Shown here one piece after another: positions 1 to 10,950 of a DNA stretch of 64,000 nt. Within the stretch, counting starts at the first letter, position 1; each line of letters opens with the position of its first letter. The DNA is from Phytoseiulus persimilis (lineage: Eukaryota > Arthropoda > Arachnida > Mesostigmata > Phytoseiidae). The DNA is taken from the NCBI GenBank assembly GCA_037576195.1, contig CM075101.1:21080001-21144000 (forward strand). The letters are read 5' to 3'. A program made the position numbers and the translations under genes. The notes under the pieces were generated by a model. It was not told where the DNA came from, did no database searches, and worked only from the letters and a program-made list of their open reading frames with translations.

Positions 1-74
1 AGATGGCGAGATCTTGTTTCGAAATAAAACCACGTTCGTCTCTGGATGATGACGACGGACGATGATTTTTCTTT

Positions 75-357
75 GGTTCTCGTCGGTTAGGCGGGTAGCG
101 AGTAGCGAGCTGCGCGGTTCTTGTCGGTTAGGCGTCAGCCGAGTTAAGCAGCCGAAATCGGCGGGCTATTCCGAGCCTAACCTCACTCAATCCCCCCGCA
201 TTGCTATCAGGCCACTTGCTGTCAGTCTGTTTGCTTGGCTCCGCGCGCTCGCCAGTTCGAGTCCCTTGTCTCGCTTTCCGCGACGCCAGCGGGCCGCTTT
301 CGTCTGCTACGGCTAGCAGCAACTCGCTACCCGCCTAACCGACAAGAAACAAGAACC
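75..357. mobile_element. Foldback MITE-like element, copy A
   Basis: Bases 82-103 and 322-343 form a perfect 22-bp inverted repeat containing GGTTAGGCGGGTAGCGAG. Both outer ends carry GGTTCT-type sequence. About 220 bp separate the arms and no transposase is encoded. The interior resembles the element near 1541-1952, so this is a small dispersed family and not a chance hairpin. I could not define a convincing target-site duplication. Superfamily unknown. Confidence 0.6.
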
Positions 358-1150
358 GGTGCACGGCAATAAGACCGGATTCAAAATGGCGATCCTCCGC
401 TAGGTTAGCGGGACCCGGGATAGGGTAACTCATGCAATGCGATTCCCTCGGCTCAATGAACTCTTTGAAAGCTTCTCTGAAATCAATGCCTACAGACTAT
501 ACGAACATGGTTCTGCGAGCCAAAAATATCTCAGAGAAACTAGGGTCCTCAGATCTCACGCAGTTCAGTGCTCGAAGTTTCTCCTCTCTGAGCGATTCTG
601 TCAATCTCGCTGCCTAATTTCGGGGAAGCAATGACCTATTCTGTCAATCGATCGCCGATTCGAACATCCCCTGCAGTCGTGCCACCGCAGTGTCTAGTAT
701 GAACAGTCGGGCTCGACTCAGAACGTGATTGCGCTGTTGTGCAATCTACCATTCATAGTCCACCATTCATTCCATTCGCAGACAGCTTTTCCGAGCATTG
801 GTCTCCTGAATATTTCATTCATAGATCTCCGCGAGATTCTTCCATTACTGAGACTCGGGTTAAGAGCACTTGGCCGCGTTCCTGCGCGATAGGTTTCCAG
901 AACCCTCAACATTTGAGAATTCGCGCTTCTAAGGTCTGCTCGCCGTCCGAATCGTCGGCAAACCGCCATTCTGAATCCGGTCTTATTACCTAGAGCCCAA
1001 GAACCTCCGAGTTTCCATACGCCGAAGCAGTCGGAGAGGGGAGAGGAGGTAGGGAGAGAGGCTGCTCCATAGCAAGACTGAGCACATGGAAACGGTTGGC
1101 TCGGTCTTCAGCAGAGACGATTGGAAGAGCTGAATTCGGGCTCCATGAAG
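358..1150. other. No gene recognised
   Basis: Short open frames occur on both strands, but none shows a recognisable domain, splice pattern or repeat structure. Confidence 0.5.
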
Positions 1151-1297
1151 CGCGCGCGATCGATTGTCCCTTTTGATTCCATCTAGATGGCCGGGCCATG
1201 AACCTATTTCATCTCGCAAGCATGCACTGCAGGCTCGCAAGAAGCATCGCCGCGCGCAATCGATTGTCCCCTTTTGATTCCAACCGCATGGCCAGGC
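1151..1297 (+). repeat. Two direct copies of a ~47-bp segment
   Basis: A segment containing CGCGCGATCGATTGTCCC, then TTTTGATTCCA, then ATGGCCGGGC occurs at about 1151-1197 and again, slightly diverged, at about 1251-1297, a spacing of 100 bases. This is a local duplication with no coding content seen. Confidence 0.6.
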
Positions 1298-1540
1298 AAT
1301 GTATCCATGCTTTTTCGCAAGAGTACGCTGCTAACTCGCGAGTGGTGGGATCTCTCTCATCTCGATTCGTTCCTCGTTGAATTCGCCTGGCGAAAGCACG
1401 TGGCTGGCAAGGCGTTCGACGCAATTCTTGCCGCCATTGCTTTCATACATCCCCCTCGCTGGCGATGCCCTCCCAGCCAGTAACTCGGCACCACGGCGCC
1501 TCGGCTGGCATGCGCCTGTCGCCTAACAGCTCAGAACCAA

Positions 1541-1952
1541 AATACCTTTTCTTTTAGGCGGCCTAAAATGTAAACGAACTTCTCCCAAACACGCCGCTTT
1601 GGCGAGTTGACGGTAGAGAGAGGAGGTGGGAAGAGGAGGACTGGGAACGAAACCTACCGGCGTTAGAGCTCGCGAAGGACACCAAACCTCACCCATTCCC
1701 CCGCACTTCTCTGGGTTCGCTCGCTGTGGGTCTGCTCGCATGGCTTCGCTCGCTCGCCAGGAACCTAACCTAACCTAGCCCAACCCAACCCAATCTCCCG
1801 CACTTCTCCGGGTCCGCCGGCTGTCGGTCCGCTGGTATCGTTCCGCTACCTCGCCTATCGCGATGCTGGCGGAGTGTCTCGCCTCACGGCAGCGGACCGC
1901 TTTCGTCCGCTGCGGCCAGTATCAACTCGGCAGCCGCCTAACATAAAAGAAC
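1541..1952. mobile_element. Foldback MITE-like element, copy B (diverged)
   Basis: The left end carries TTTTAGGCGGC and the right end GCCGCCTAACATAAAAGAAC, an imperfect inverted pair. The right half matches the right half of the 75-357 element (the GCGG-CCGCTTTCGTC-GCTGCGGC stretch, then the GCCGCCTAAC end). The left half shares the CCCCCGCA and GCTGTGGGTCTGCTCGC portions. No coding capacity. Left boundary is approximate. Confidence 0.45.
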
Positions 1953-2700
1953 CGATTTCAGTTCTGGTACGGAAATTCGAACACGGGTCAGCAGCGAACC
2001 TGCTGCTGTATGTGTTTGACGACGGCTGTAGAGGATCAGATCATGATACGTGCATTGTCAGACGAGAATATCATCGGCACCTCCGGAAGTCTCCTTTGAA
2101 GGGCCTCCAGTGTTCAGACTCGAGCAGCAGAAGCCAAGCCGGCGAGAGCTACAGTGGACCAGGGTGGACGCCCGGAATCTATTTCAAACGTTATGGACCC
2201 TTCTGAAACCGCCATGGAATCCAGGGGGTCCACCTGGACCCCTTCCGGAAACACTGATCTGGAGCGACCGCGCATAGGCGGAGACCCGCGAATACGCCGG
2301 GCCCTCGGGGAGATTCTGGTCCTATGAGAGACTCCAGATGGATGAATACTCTCACGATGCTCAAATGAATGGAAACTTCCGAATTCATCGTCGTTCCATC
2401 CTGAGTTCTCTAGGGTGCCGTGTGGAGCTTTGCGATGTCGAGGTCGTGGAGTCTGGGCGAGTTCCGTTAGCTTGGACGTAGAGGTCGGGGTCGGATCTGA
2501 TTTCGTCGCGGTGATCCCGCCCCTGCTTACCGTGACGCAGCTCTTTTTGTCACTCGACTTCGAGTTTCAGCGCTGCTACGCCCGTCGAAGGCCTCACAGC
2601 GGCGTTGACTCACTTTCCCTTAGAAAGATGGATCGGAACCGTCTCTCTCGGCCACTCTCTCAGCGAGTTTTCTACCACTCCGGAGTAGGGCATCAGCATC
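1953..2700. other. No gene recognised
   Basis: Open frames here are short and lack recognisable motifs. A proline/glycine-rich frame near 2205-2260 is too short to interpret. Confidence 0.4.
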
Positions 2701-2707
2701 ATCGAAG

Positions 2708-3375
2708 TCATCCGTCTGCTTGAACTCGATAGTACGCATGCACGATGCCTGTTGGGGATCGGAGCTTGTAAATTCTTAGTAGTTTCTGAGAGTAGTTCGT
2801 GAGGGGTATAAATTCAATCGTCCAAGACGAAATATTCAGAAATTTCGTCACAATACCTGGATAGTTGTCGATGGGCCCCACGGCACAATCGCTGGCACAA
2901 GCGGCTGCGATTTGGTTGAGCTGGAAATCCTTGACCGCTCCCTCGAATGCCGCACTGACTTCTTTCCTGGAATCACAGTTGACGAAGTCTGCTGTAACAT
3001 CTGCGACGTTCCCCCTGAGGAAGATTTGCACACACAGGTGAAACCTCGAGTACAGCGGTCTTATTCTCTCGGTTCCCATTCCGTCCACTCGTACGAGCCA
3101 CCGACTCAATCCCAAGTGGTCGGGATATTTGTGTATAAGCTCTCGGTGGAGTGTTAAAGTTTCGGAGCTCTCGAACATTACCAGAACCTTCCTTTTCGCT
3201 GATTATCTCTTCGAAACATGTTTGAACAGATCGGTAGCGTTGCTCATCGTCATGTAACTCATGTTCAACAATGCGCTCATCTCCTTCACACTGCCGGAGC
3301 GAGCTTCATAGATGACTAGCTCGGCCCGGAACTTCACACTGTAGAGAGTGATCGGCGCTGCGATAGCCGAGCACA
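2708..3375 (-). pseudogene. Divergent ionotropic receptor (IR) pseudogene fragment, inverted
   Basis: Read on the minus strand, this is a third copy of the N-terminal half of the IR genes at 6280 and 15116. It begins with the VKFRAELVIYE region (about 3330) and runs through LIHKYPDHLGLSRWLVRVDG, FLRGNVADV-ADFVNC and VTKFLNISSW, where the other copies have nearly identical text. Two features show it is dead. A tyrosine codon near 3196 (SKRY in the paralogue) is TAA here. Homology is also lost near 2765, before the first transmembrane segment, so the channel half is absent. It points the opposite way from the two full copies, so it arose by a separate inverted duplication or a rearrangement. 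Confidence 0.85.
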
Positions 3376-3426
3376 GAACGGAACAACTGTGTGTGTTTCA
3401 AACTGTTCCAGCTGATGAGAAGCGGT

Positions 3427-3451
3427 CCCCCCCCCCCCCCCCCCCCCCCCC
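3427..3451 (+). repeat. Poly-C tract (25 C)
   Basis: An uninterrupted run of 25 cytosines immediately beyond the IR pseudogene homology. Such tracts are often mis-sized in assemblies, so the exact length is uncertain. Confidence 0.95.
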
Positions 3452-3703
3452 GTCTAGAAGAGCTGAAACGGACAAGTCAGTCGTCGAATACATTCATCGA
3501 TGTTTTCAGCGATCTCAGGGTGAAGCCGAGAGAGCATCAGGTTTGCACATGTCATAGTCCTCTACGTGCTCTAAGGCCTGGACTCTCAGAGGAGGGGATT
3601 TCAGGGCGATTCGCATTGTACCCGTCCAGTACAACATCGAGGTAACGGAGACTTGATGAGGGAAATTAAGGACGTCGTTGTGTTCCCGAGGAGGGGCTTC
3701 AGT

Positions 3704-3848
3704 CCGGCTCGTTGGCCGTGTGGCATAAACCTGTCCGGCTCGTTGGCCGTGTGGCATAAACCTGTCCGGCTCGTTGGCCGTGTGGCATAAACCAACGCCT
3801 TGGGTGCCACGCTAAGCTAGCAATCGCGGGTTCGATCCCCGGCCGGGA
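3704..3848 (+). repeat. tRNA-like (SINE-head-like) sequence with a tripled 5' half
   Basis: The 31-bp unit starting CCGGCTCGTTGGCCGTGTGG begins at 3704, 3735 and 3766. Each copy contains an A-box-like TGGCCGTGTGGC. After the third copy comes GGGTTCGATCCCC (about 3829-3841), a good B-box, then GGCCGGGACA, which can partly pair with GTCCGGC at 3764. The anticodon arm does not fold cleanly, so this is a tRNA-derived repeat or pseudogene and not a functional tRNA. The repeated A-box is the odd part. Confidence 0.5.
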
Positions 3849-3939
3849 CAACAAATTTCTTATGTGGTAAAAAGAGGATTTAATTTATATCAGAATTAAA
3901 TCTGAACCATCTTAAGACCCAAGCCCACCGCCCGCAATG

Positions 3940-4930
3940 GGATTTGCGAGGCGATAGGGAGTGTTACTGAAGCAATACCGAAAGGTGAATCCGGGACACT
4001 CCTGAGGGCTGGCTGAGAGGTTCAGCCGAAAACAGAGAGGAGGGGCTTCAGTGTTGAGTCCTGAGGCACTCCCGCCGTTACCGGCGAAGTTCTTACCTCG
4101 TAGACATTGGTCTTTTCCGATGAGTACGATGTCATGCTTCCCTGACATGGGGGGAGACCGCGGCGGAATCGAGGGCCATGTTGATGGCGTCCCATGAGAT
4201 AGTGTTGAAGGCGTTTTTGACATCGAGCAGGACCATCAGACAATGACTCGTGGTTCGGAGGTCCGAGGCGGCCATGGTGTCGGCTATCTCGAGCCTCTTA
4301 CCGATCGCCATGTGCGTGGTATCGCCCTGCCTGGAGCCGGACCGGTGCGGAAAAGAGAAGATCGACGAGTCGATCTTCCGGTCGATGCGAGAACAAAGGA
4401 GATGTTCTGCTGCTGTTGAGATGGCAGGAGAGTAGCTTATGGACCGGAATGCGGGGAGCCCTGCTGGGGCTCCCGGTTTTGGAGCAAGGACTATTCTCAC
4501 GCCCTTCCATTCCCGGCGCCATATTCTCGAGGAGAGGATGCACCCCATCATCTCGGGGAAGGCGGAAGGATGGAGCGTTATGAGGCTTTTTCAACTTCAA
4601 CGGGGACGCCCTCGGGGCTTGGAGCCTTGCATGGCTTCGAGCGGCCAGCGATGGAGGCGACCTCGTCGTTTGAGACGCGGTTCCACGCGAACGACTCGGG
4701 TTCGGAAAGGACAGAGAGGATGAAGGGAGATATACAGAGAAGAGGGCTCTCATTACCTTCTGGGACTCACCCGGACTGAGGACCGGAGAGGGTTCGCACA
4801 GTTTTCCCGTCGCAATCTTGTAGGCTAGTCGGAAGGGATGGTTTTCCTCGCTGAGGTCCCCCGGAATAGTTTCCCACAGCGCCGTTTGCTCGCCCTTATG
4901 GTCGTCTTGAGGGCTCTGCGCGCATCCGGC
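3940..4930 (-). pseudogene. Non-LTR retrotransposon reverse transcriptase relic
   Basis: The minus-strand reading gives successive pieces of an R1/Jockey-type reverse transcriptase in shifting frames. A linker resembling the AFRRAIR-type segment lies at about 4930-4850. Then come WKGVRIVLAPKPG (about 4500), LLDVKNAFNTISWDAINMAL (about 4230-4170) and AGVPQDSTLKPLL (about 4060), the equivalent of the usual GVPQGSVLGP box with substitutions in key positions. Stops and frame changes separate the pieces, and no FADD/YADD active-site segment is seen, so the copy is inactive and 3'-truncated. Clade assignment comes from motif appearance only. Confidence 0.8.
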
Positions 4931-5765
4931 ACTCCTCTCTGGATGAACACGTCAATCAAACTCAACAATCAAAAACTTGAACGGCTTCCGCCACCTGGAC
5001 GTCTGGTTTGCCTCAGCTCAACGCTTCCCGGAAGTTCCTTGAATCGCGCTAATTTGTCAGGATGGGGCACCACAAAACACGGTAGATGGACCCACGGGTG
5101 CATCCCTGACGTCAGAAGGCAGGGCGACAGAAAATTCGGCGATCTCGACTGTGACACATCACAGGTGATCAGCGGCCATGGAGTTTTTCACTCCTATTTT
5201 TCGCGGATCGGAAACACACTATCGCCTTCCTGCGTGCATTACCAGGAAGTCCGGTTGGACACCGTGTGACATACGATCCTTAGATGCCCAGCGTTCGAAG
5301 TGCAGAGAAGGAATCCTTCGGCCCCCAGCATTTCCGTGCTGGTCGACCGTATGCTTCCAACTGAGACAGAATGGAGAGAAATCTCCGAAACGTTTCAGAG
5401 AGTCTTTTCCAGAGAACAGCACCTGGGTGCCAGAAGGCTGGCGAGATTTGACGCAGGCGTCGCTTGCCAGGCAGCAAGCCCGGCGAGGCCGCCTCGATGA
5501 TGACAGATGGACAAGTTGACGCGCAAGCTCAAGATGTTTCCTGAGTACATGCGGCACGGTTGCAATGCAAGACGGGTCGAAAAAGACGAGTTATCGACCA
5601 CGGGTGTGCGGAGATGGGGGGTTTTAGTGGCCACAACACACTACCGAGGCGACGGACCCAGGCCAACCCTCGGTGTCGGAAGTGATTTCCCCGGTCTCCT
5701 TGATGAAAAAAACAACTCCTCAGCTTATTGAAACCATTTTCCCCTTCCAAGTATTCGTCATCCTC
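4931..5765. other. No gene recognised
   Basis: Several overlapping open frames of 60-147 codons occur on both strands, with no domain I can name. The last ~20 bases before 5766 (CTTCCAAGTATTCGTCATC) recur at about 14340, the left shoulder of the segmental duplication. Confidence 0.4.
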
Positions 5766-8235
5766 AATATGCCCAAGCCCGTGTACGGCCCGGAAGCTGG
5801 AGGCGTGTTCGAACTCGGGCAGTTCAGGATTCTGTCGGTGTCCCCGTCTATTCGATTTGAAGTTGCTGTATTGGCGGAAATACCGATGAGTTATACAAGA
5901 CAATGATACAGCTCTGCTCATAGAACAGCCTTCTATGCCAAGAATGAGAAGCGAGTTCTCGAAGTTACACATCGTCTCGTTGGAGGCTCGCGGACTATCC
6001 CGACTGGAAACCGACGATCATCTTGAGAAACGGGCGTCACTGTGTGCCCTGGAATCGAGGACTCCTCCTCGGGCAAACTCGCTCGTTCGAATCGCACGTC
6101 ATCGAGTTGAGTAGATCGCTTGCGGATCAATCAGTTTATCGGTGAGAGCGCGGGTAGAGTACCTTGTTGAGGAATTTCGCCGATCATCCAGGTGGCCTTC
6201 GACTATAAAGTCATCATTCAACTGATGAGCCTCATAAAACCGCGTGCTCTCCTTGAGTCTTCATCTCCGACTGAAATTCATGAGAATGCAGGAATCTGAA
6301 CCGCTCGGAAACATTTCGGCTGTCGCAGCGCTGATCACTCTCTATAGTGTGAAGTTCCGGGCCGAGCTAGTCATCTATGAACCTCGTTCCGGCAGTGTGA
6401 AGGTCATGAGCGGATTGTTGAACATGAGTTACATGACGATGACCAACGCTGCCGAACTGTTCAACCATATTTTGAAGAGATATTCGGCGAAAAGGAAGGT
6501 TCTGGTAATGGTTGAGAGCCCCGAGAGTTTACAACTTCACCGGGAGCTTATACACAAATGTTCCGACTATTTAGGATTGAGTCGGTGGCTCGTACGAGTG
6601 GACGGAATGGAAATCGAGAAAATCAGACCGCTGTACCCGAGGTTCTTCTTGTGTGTTACTATTTTTCTCAGAGGGAACGTCGCAGATGTCCCAGCAGACT
6701 TTGTGAACTGTGAGTCCAGGAAAGAAGTCAGCGCGGAGTTCGGGGCAACGGTCGAGGATTTCCAGCTCGACAACTTCGCGGCCATCAGTACGAGCGATGG
6801 AGCTGCGAGGGAAATCGGCAACTATTTAGGTTTTGTGACGAAATTTCTGAATATTTCGTCTTGGACCATCGATTTTCTGCCCGATACGAACTACTTTTGG
6901 GAACTACGCAGAATTTTGAAGGAACGCGAAGCGCTGCTTTCCGTCCAATTGATGCCCGTCGACAGCCGGATTTTTCCCCATATTCATTTTAGCATTCCCC
7001 ACTCTTTCGGCGCCCATCGCTTCATCTCTTTGCGACAACGTTTCAACAGTCCAGGGAGCGAGGGTTTGACGGAAGTTTTCGATTTATGGGTATGGCTCTG
7101 GATATTCGTTTTGGCTGTTGGGCAAATCCTCCTTTCGCCTCTCTTTTTCAAGCGAGATTTTTCATCCGCGTTCGTCTCGGTTTCGTCTTGTTTCCTAGGT
7201 CAGCCGTTAAGACTCAACGGATGCTCAAGAGCTTGGGCGATCAACATCTATTGCCTTCATTTCGGAACTTTCTTCCTCTGCTTGATCTTCAAGAACAAAC
7301 TGCTTTCATGCCTGAACATATCCGGTTCGCTCACTCTGGATGATTCCAGAGATTTACACTACCTCTCTCAACATAACTTGATCAACCGTGTCTGCATTCC
7401 TTTTGACTCTTACATAAGCCAAATGATCAACGAGACCATCTCCGACCCCGACCTTCTCTACTTGAGGCAAAGCGAAAGTCGGAACCTCGTCATTCATGGG
7501 GAGTACAGAGATTGCTTCAACTTTGTGAGACACAATAGGGACAACGCTGCCTTGTGGTACTTCACCGAAGATGCATTCCGCACCGCATTCGACCGATCGA
7601 ATCTTCAGATAGGAAAAAAAATTATTGCTCCCGTCATGCTCGGTTTCGTACATGCCCCGTGGCTGCCTTTCGAACACGACTTCATCATCCTGAATATGCA
7701 TCTTTTCGAAACTGGCATTCCTCTCGTGAGCAACTATGCCACTTTCATTAACGCTCGTTTCCAGCCTCTCAAACCTTCTCAAGAGGGTCCCAAGGCAGTT
7801 GCTCTGACGAATTTGGACATCGCGTTTTTCCTTCTGCTCATCGGATGTGTCGTCGGCGCATTCGCGAGTTTGCAAACGTTGAAGAGGGGAATGAACCAAG
7901 GATACGAGGATTGTTCTTGACGCTGTTTCAAGTCGAGAGGGGGACCACCGAGAAGGTCTCCGGAGGCTACGGATAATGTATCTCAACCACTCGGAAAAAA
8001 GAACGCATTTCAGTCCGAAAAATCTGGCGTCGCTTGTCGACGGCCCGGAACGGACCGCAATGAGGGTGCAATGGAAGGAGCGCCCACAACGATTCACGGT
8101 ACCATTGGACTCGTCCACTCTCTGTCTCGCGATCAGTCGAATCAGGGTGCCTCGAACCGTGATTCTCCGCCAAGCCTGGGCAATGCGATTGAAGAAGTTG
8201 GAGTAGGCAACGAGCAGACTCCTTGAAGGCCCTCC
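5766..8235 (+). repeat. Segmental duplication, unit 1 (IR-bearing)
   Basis: This stretch is highly similar to 14602-17106 in the same orientation, starting at AATATGCCCAAGCCCGTG and ending at the shared AGGCCCTCC. It carries the intact IR gene. The flanking degenerate repeat (9677-10950 versus 17307-19342) is also shared, so the original duplicated block was probably about 4-5 kb, with later insertions altering each copy. The 5' noncoding parts are nearly identical, which indicates a young event. Confidence 0.9.
6280..7920 (+). CDS. Divergent ionotropic receptor (IR), copy 1
   Basis: A single open exon of 546 codons, starting at the first in-frame ATG (6280) and ending TGA at 7918-7920. The layout is that of the IR branch of ionotropic glutamate receptors, cation channels used in arthropod chemosensation. 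It has a short extracellular N-terminal part with ligand-binding half S1, then TM1 at about residues 266-290 (VWLWIFVLAVGQILL). A pore loop plus TM2 follows at about 306-345 (WAINIYCLHFGTFFLCLIF), then S2 containing LTLDDSRDLHYL, then TM3 at about 512-531 (LDIAFFLLLIGCVVG) and a short cytoplasmic tail. The classical iGluR SYTANLAAF motif is absent, as in most divergent IRs. No clear signal peptide is present at the chosen start, so an upstream exon is possible. The ligand cannot be predicted. The paralogues at 15116 and on the minus strand at 2708 show local family expansion. Confidence 0.8.
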   Translation: MRMQESEPLGNISAVAALITLYSVKFRAELVIYEPRSGSVKVMSGLLNMSYMTMTNAAELFNHILKRYSAKRKVLVMVESPESLQLHRELIHKCSDYLGLSRWLVRVDGMEIEKIRPLYPRFFLCVTIFLRGNVADVPADFVNCESRKEVSAEFGATVEDFQLDNFAAISTSDGAAREIGNYLGFVTKFLNISSWTIDFLPDTNYFWELRRILKEREALLSVQLMPVDSRIFPHIHFSIPHSFGAHRFISLRQRFNSPGSEGLTEVFDLWVWLWIFVLAVGQILLSPLFFKRDFSSAFVSVSSCFLGQPLRLNGCSRAWAINIYCLHFGTFFLCLIFKNKLLSCLNISGSLTLDDSRDLHYLSQHNLINRVCIPFDSYISQMINETISDPDLLYLRQSESRNLVIHGEYRDCFNFVRHNRDNAALWYFTEDAFRTAFDRSNLQIGKKIIAPVMLGFVHAPWLPFEHDFIILNMHLFETGIPLVSNYATFINARFQPLKPSQEGPKAVALTNLDIAFFLLLIGCVVGAFASLQTLKRGMNQGYEDCS

Positions 8236-8239
8236 CAGG

Positions 8240-9640
8240 GAATCGCCAGGGGAAACGAGCAAGGAATGATAGCGTGCTTCCAAGACTGCTCCCGAGCCTT
8301 CGACGGAATCGACCGCGAAGAACTGTGGAAGATTCTACGCAGACTCTGAATGGAACCCAGCTGGGTCGGCCTGCTAACACGCATATACAAAGTCAAAGTT
8401 GTTCACGCCGAGATCAGCTCAGACTGGTTGGACTCTCACGGAGGTGTGAAACAAGGTCTACCCCCTGAGCAGCATTCTGTTCATACTACACATAACAGAG
8501 CTCGAGAAACGACTGATCGAAAGTGAACGCGAATTTCGAATCAGGAGGAGAGGAAACTTTTGGAATACTCGGGAGCCAAACACTCCGTGCTACCCGGGTT
8601 CTTCTTCGCGGATGACATGGTGCTACTTGCTAACAACCGCAAGGATCTACAGGAGCTTCTAATCATCAACTCGGCATTCGGATGGCTTAGAAGATTGATA
8701 TTCAGCCCCACGAAGAGTGCAGTGGTTGTGTCACTCGGTTGGCGACTGCGACGGCCTCCAGATACAAGGCAAAGCCCTGCCTGTCAGCCGGGAGCACACA
8801 TATCTAGGGATCACCCTGAGTGACGGCTTGACGACTCCAACTACCTTTCCAAGCAAGAAGAGAAATGGAAGACGGATGCGAAGAAAGTCCTTAACCAGAT
8901 GCACGCCCAGGCACCATGGGGATTCAACAAGTTCGAACTGTCCAAAACATTCTGGAAAGGCGTCGCGAACATAGCGAGCGAACTAGAGAAAAACTGAACT
9001 GGGTATACCAGAATTGGAGGTAGCAAACGAATACCTTTCATCGGAGCTGAGCTGGAACTCCTTCGAAACGAGGGGAGCCAAAAGTAAGCTTAAAACGGAA
9101 GCCTACCTGAGAATGGGAGTTCTCAGAACCAAATTCGATCGCGACACACTGACGATCGAGCACGACCACGAGAACCGAGCTCTCCTTGGAGTCTACCACC
9201 GGAAGCTATCCGAAAAAGTTGAGACCATACAGGATAAGGCCTGGGAATACGGGATGGAAAAGAGATCCACTCTCGAGCTGTACCGAGCTTACAAAGAGTC
9301 AAGGACCACAATCACCCACATATATGGCAATAGTAGAGGATCCTCCCTACTAGCCCTAGCGGGAGCTGGGACCCTCCCAACAAAATGTCATAATGATTTA
9401 TTCCTGCCTTCCTCACACAGATTCTGCGACCGATTTGGCGCTCACCCCGAAACAATGGCACACGTGATCTTCGGATCCAATGAATTCTACTACACCAACG
9501 AAGACCTCGCCGCTCGCCTCGGCCTAAGCAACGAGCTGAATCATTCATTGGTGAACACGACTAAGCAACTTCTCGAAGCATGGGGACGCAACAAGGAAGG
9601 ATTCGCTGAGCGTGGTCGTGCCTGAACTGAAAGGTTGATT
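8240..9640 (+). pseudogene. Non-LTR retrotransposon RT 3' half, degraded
   Basis: Plus-strand pieces in different frames follow the order of a non-LTR reverse transcriptase. AFDGIDREELWKILRRL lies at about 8300-8345, then GGVKQGLPPEQ (about 8440), then the active-site box FFADDMVLLANN (about 8602) and the long C-terminal part 9014-9625. That last part contains a CCHC-like cluster (FCDRFGAHPETMAHV) and ends in a tryptophan-rich tail. Stop codons and frameshifts occur near 8465, 8990 and elsewhere, so it is inactive. An AT-rich 3' tail (GATTTATAAATACAAAATC) follows. It interrupts the interval between the IR gene and the downstream repeat in unit 1 only, so it inserted after the duplication or was lost from unit 2. 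It differs in sequence from the relics at 4 kb and 25 kb. Confidence 0.85.
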
Positions 9641-9676
9641 TATAAATACAAAATCAGATCCAATAGACCATGTGAA

Positions 9677-10950
9677 AATATAGAGGACAGCTAAGACTAT
9701 TATTGTTGGGACCTGGGTCTTGCCCAGGCCCATTTAGTTGGCCTGAACGCTGACCGCGTGTGTTCTCAGCTCCGAGTAGCCTAACGATCCCAAGGTTGAC
9801 GCAGTCAGCAGGATAGTTGAGTCATACGTCACAATTAAGAGGAAAAACTCAGCGATGAGACGATCAGAGGTGGGTTTGAGGCACTACGAAGTTCTCAAGT
9901 GCAGGTTGGGTGAACCGCCCGTAGCAAAGCCGCCAGCAATATTCCCCAAAGTTCCGCGGAGGCCCGTCCTCTCACGGTTTCCTCAGGGGAGGCTGCCTTG
10001 ACGGAGCTGAAAGGAAGACTACTGGAGCTCGACGCGGGTACGGAAAAGTTATTGCGCAACCGAGGAGGAGGCAGAGGACTGGGACCCACGCTGGCGGGTC
10101 GGTGTTCGGAGTACGAGTTGAGCATCAACACGGCGTTGAGCGAGCTCGATGGCCAGATGACGGGGCTTTCCACGCCTGCCGCCCGTGGGAGAGAGGGCAA
10201 CGTGGCGTCCGATACCGTGTCGCCATCTTCCGACTCCAAAAAGTGTCTATCGGCCCGAAAGCGATTCCTGGTCCCCACCACGACTCCCAGACCGGTGGGG
10301 ACGTTTTCTGATGAGTCCTCCAAGAGGGCCAGGTTCAAACTGTGATGTTTGATAATGGGGCAAAACAACTAGCGTAGCAAGGTACGGAGGCGCGATCCGC
10401 CCCGGTCCTCACATTGCTGGGGGCATCAGAGTGCCTTCCCGTTCTGCCTGGGAGATTCATACACAAAGTCCTCAGGGTAAAGGAAAAGTCCGACTGTTGC
10501 ATCTGAGTTCTCGGCCTCTTGACCAACCATCATCCATGTTGAGGTCTCCTTCATTATCGGAAGCGGTACTGGGAAGTGCCCGCAGATTCGTTAAAGCGGG
10601 GCCATCGGAAACGACGATAAAAGAGCGGGAAAACGCATACAAATCATTCCTCTGTGTTCTCCACTTCCGAACGCCGGGTCGGGCTTTTCTAAGGGTTACT
10701 GTGGCTGCCATGTGGTTGTGGAGCAAGATCGTAAGGAGCTATTTATCGTTATTGTTGACGACATGAATTGGGGAATCCTGGCGGGATCGAAACGTTGACC
10801 GTGATGGCTTCCATGAGGAGGGCTTTGTTTCTCGTGCTTTTCAAGGGAACGTTCGGCGTCTCGATGGGAGCTCAGATTGGATCCACTCAACGATAAAATA
10901 TCATGTCGCGACGCTCATTCAACCAGACTCCGTCTGACTGCTAGCGCCTT
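9677..10950 (+). repeat. Degenerate retroelement-like repeat, copy 1 (unoccupied site)
   Basis: Closely related to 17307-19342. It opens with AATATAGAGGACAGCT, then TGTTGGGACCTGGGTC, which has the TG start of an LTR. A frame follows reading LTELKGRLLELDAGTEKLL, a charged, helical stretch reminiscent of BEL/Pao Gag N-termini. No intact gene product is encoded. Importantly, at about 10371 the sequence AGCGTAGCAAGG runs on uninterrupted, giving the pre-insertion state of the MITE found in copy 2. Assignment to BEL/Pao is tentative. Confidence 0.6.

Noticed and set aside
3764-3848. Functional tRNA gene
   Set aside because: The B-box is good, but the acceptor stem has a bulge, the anticodon arm does not fold, and the 5' half is tandemly repeated.
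10472-10726. Minus-strand frame conserved between the two degenerate repeats as a small gene
   Set aside because: The conservation is explained by the duplication itself; no domain is recognisable and the frame lengths differ between copies.
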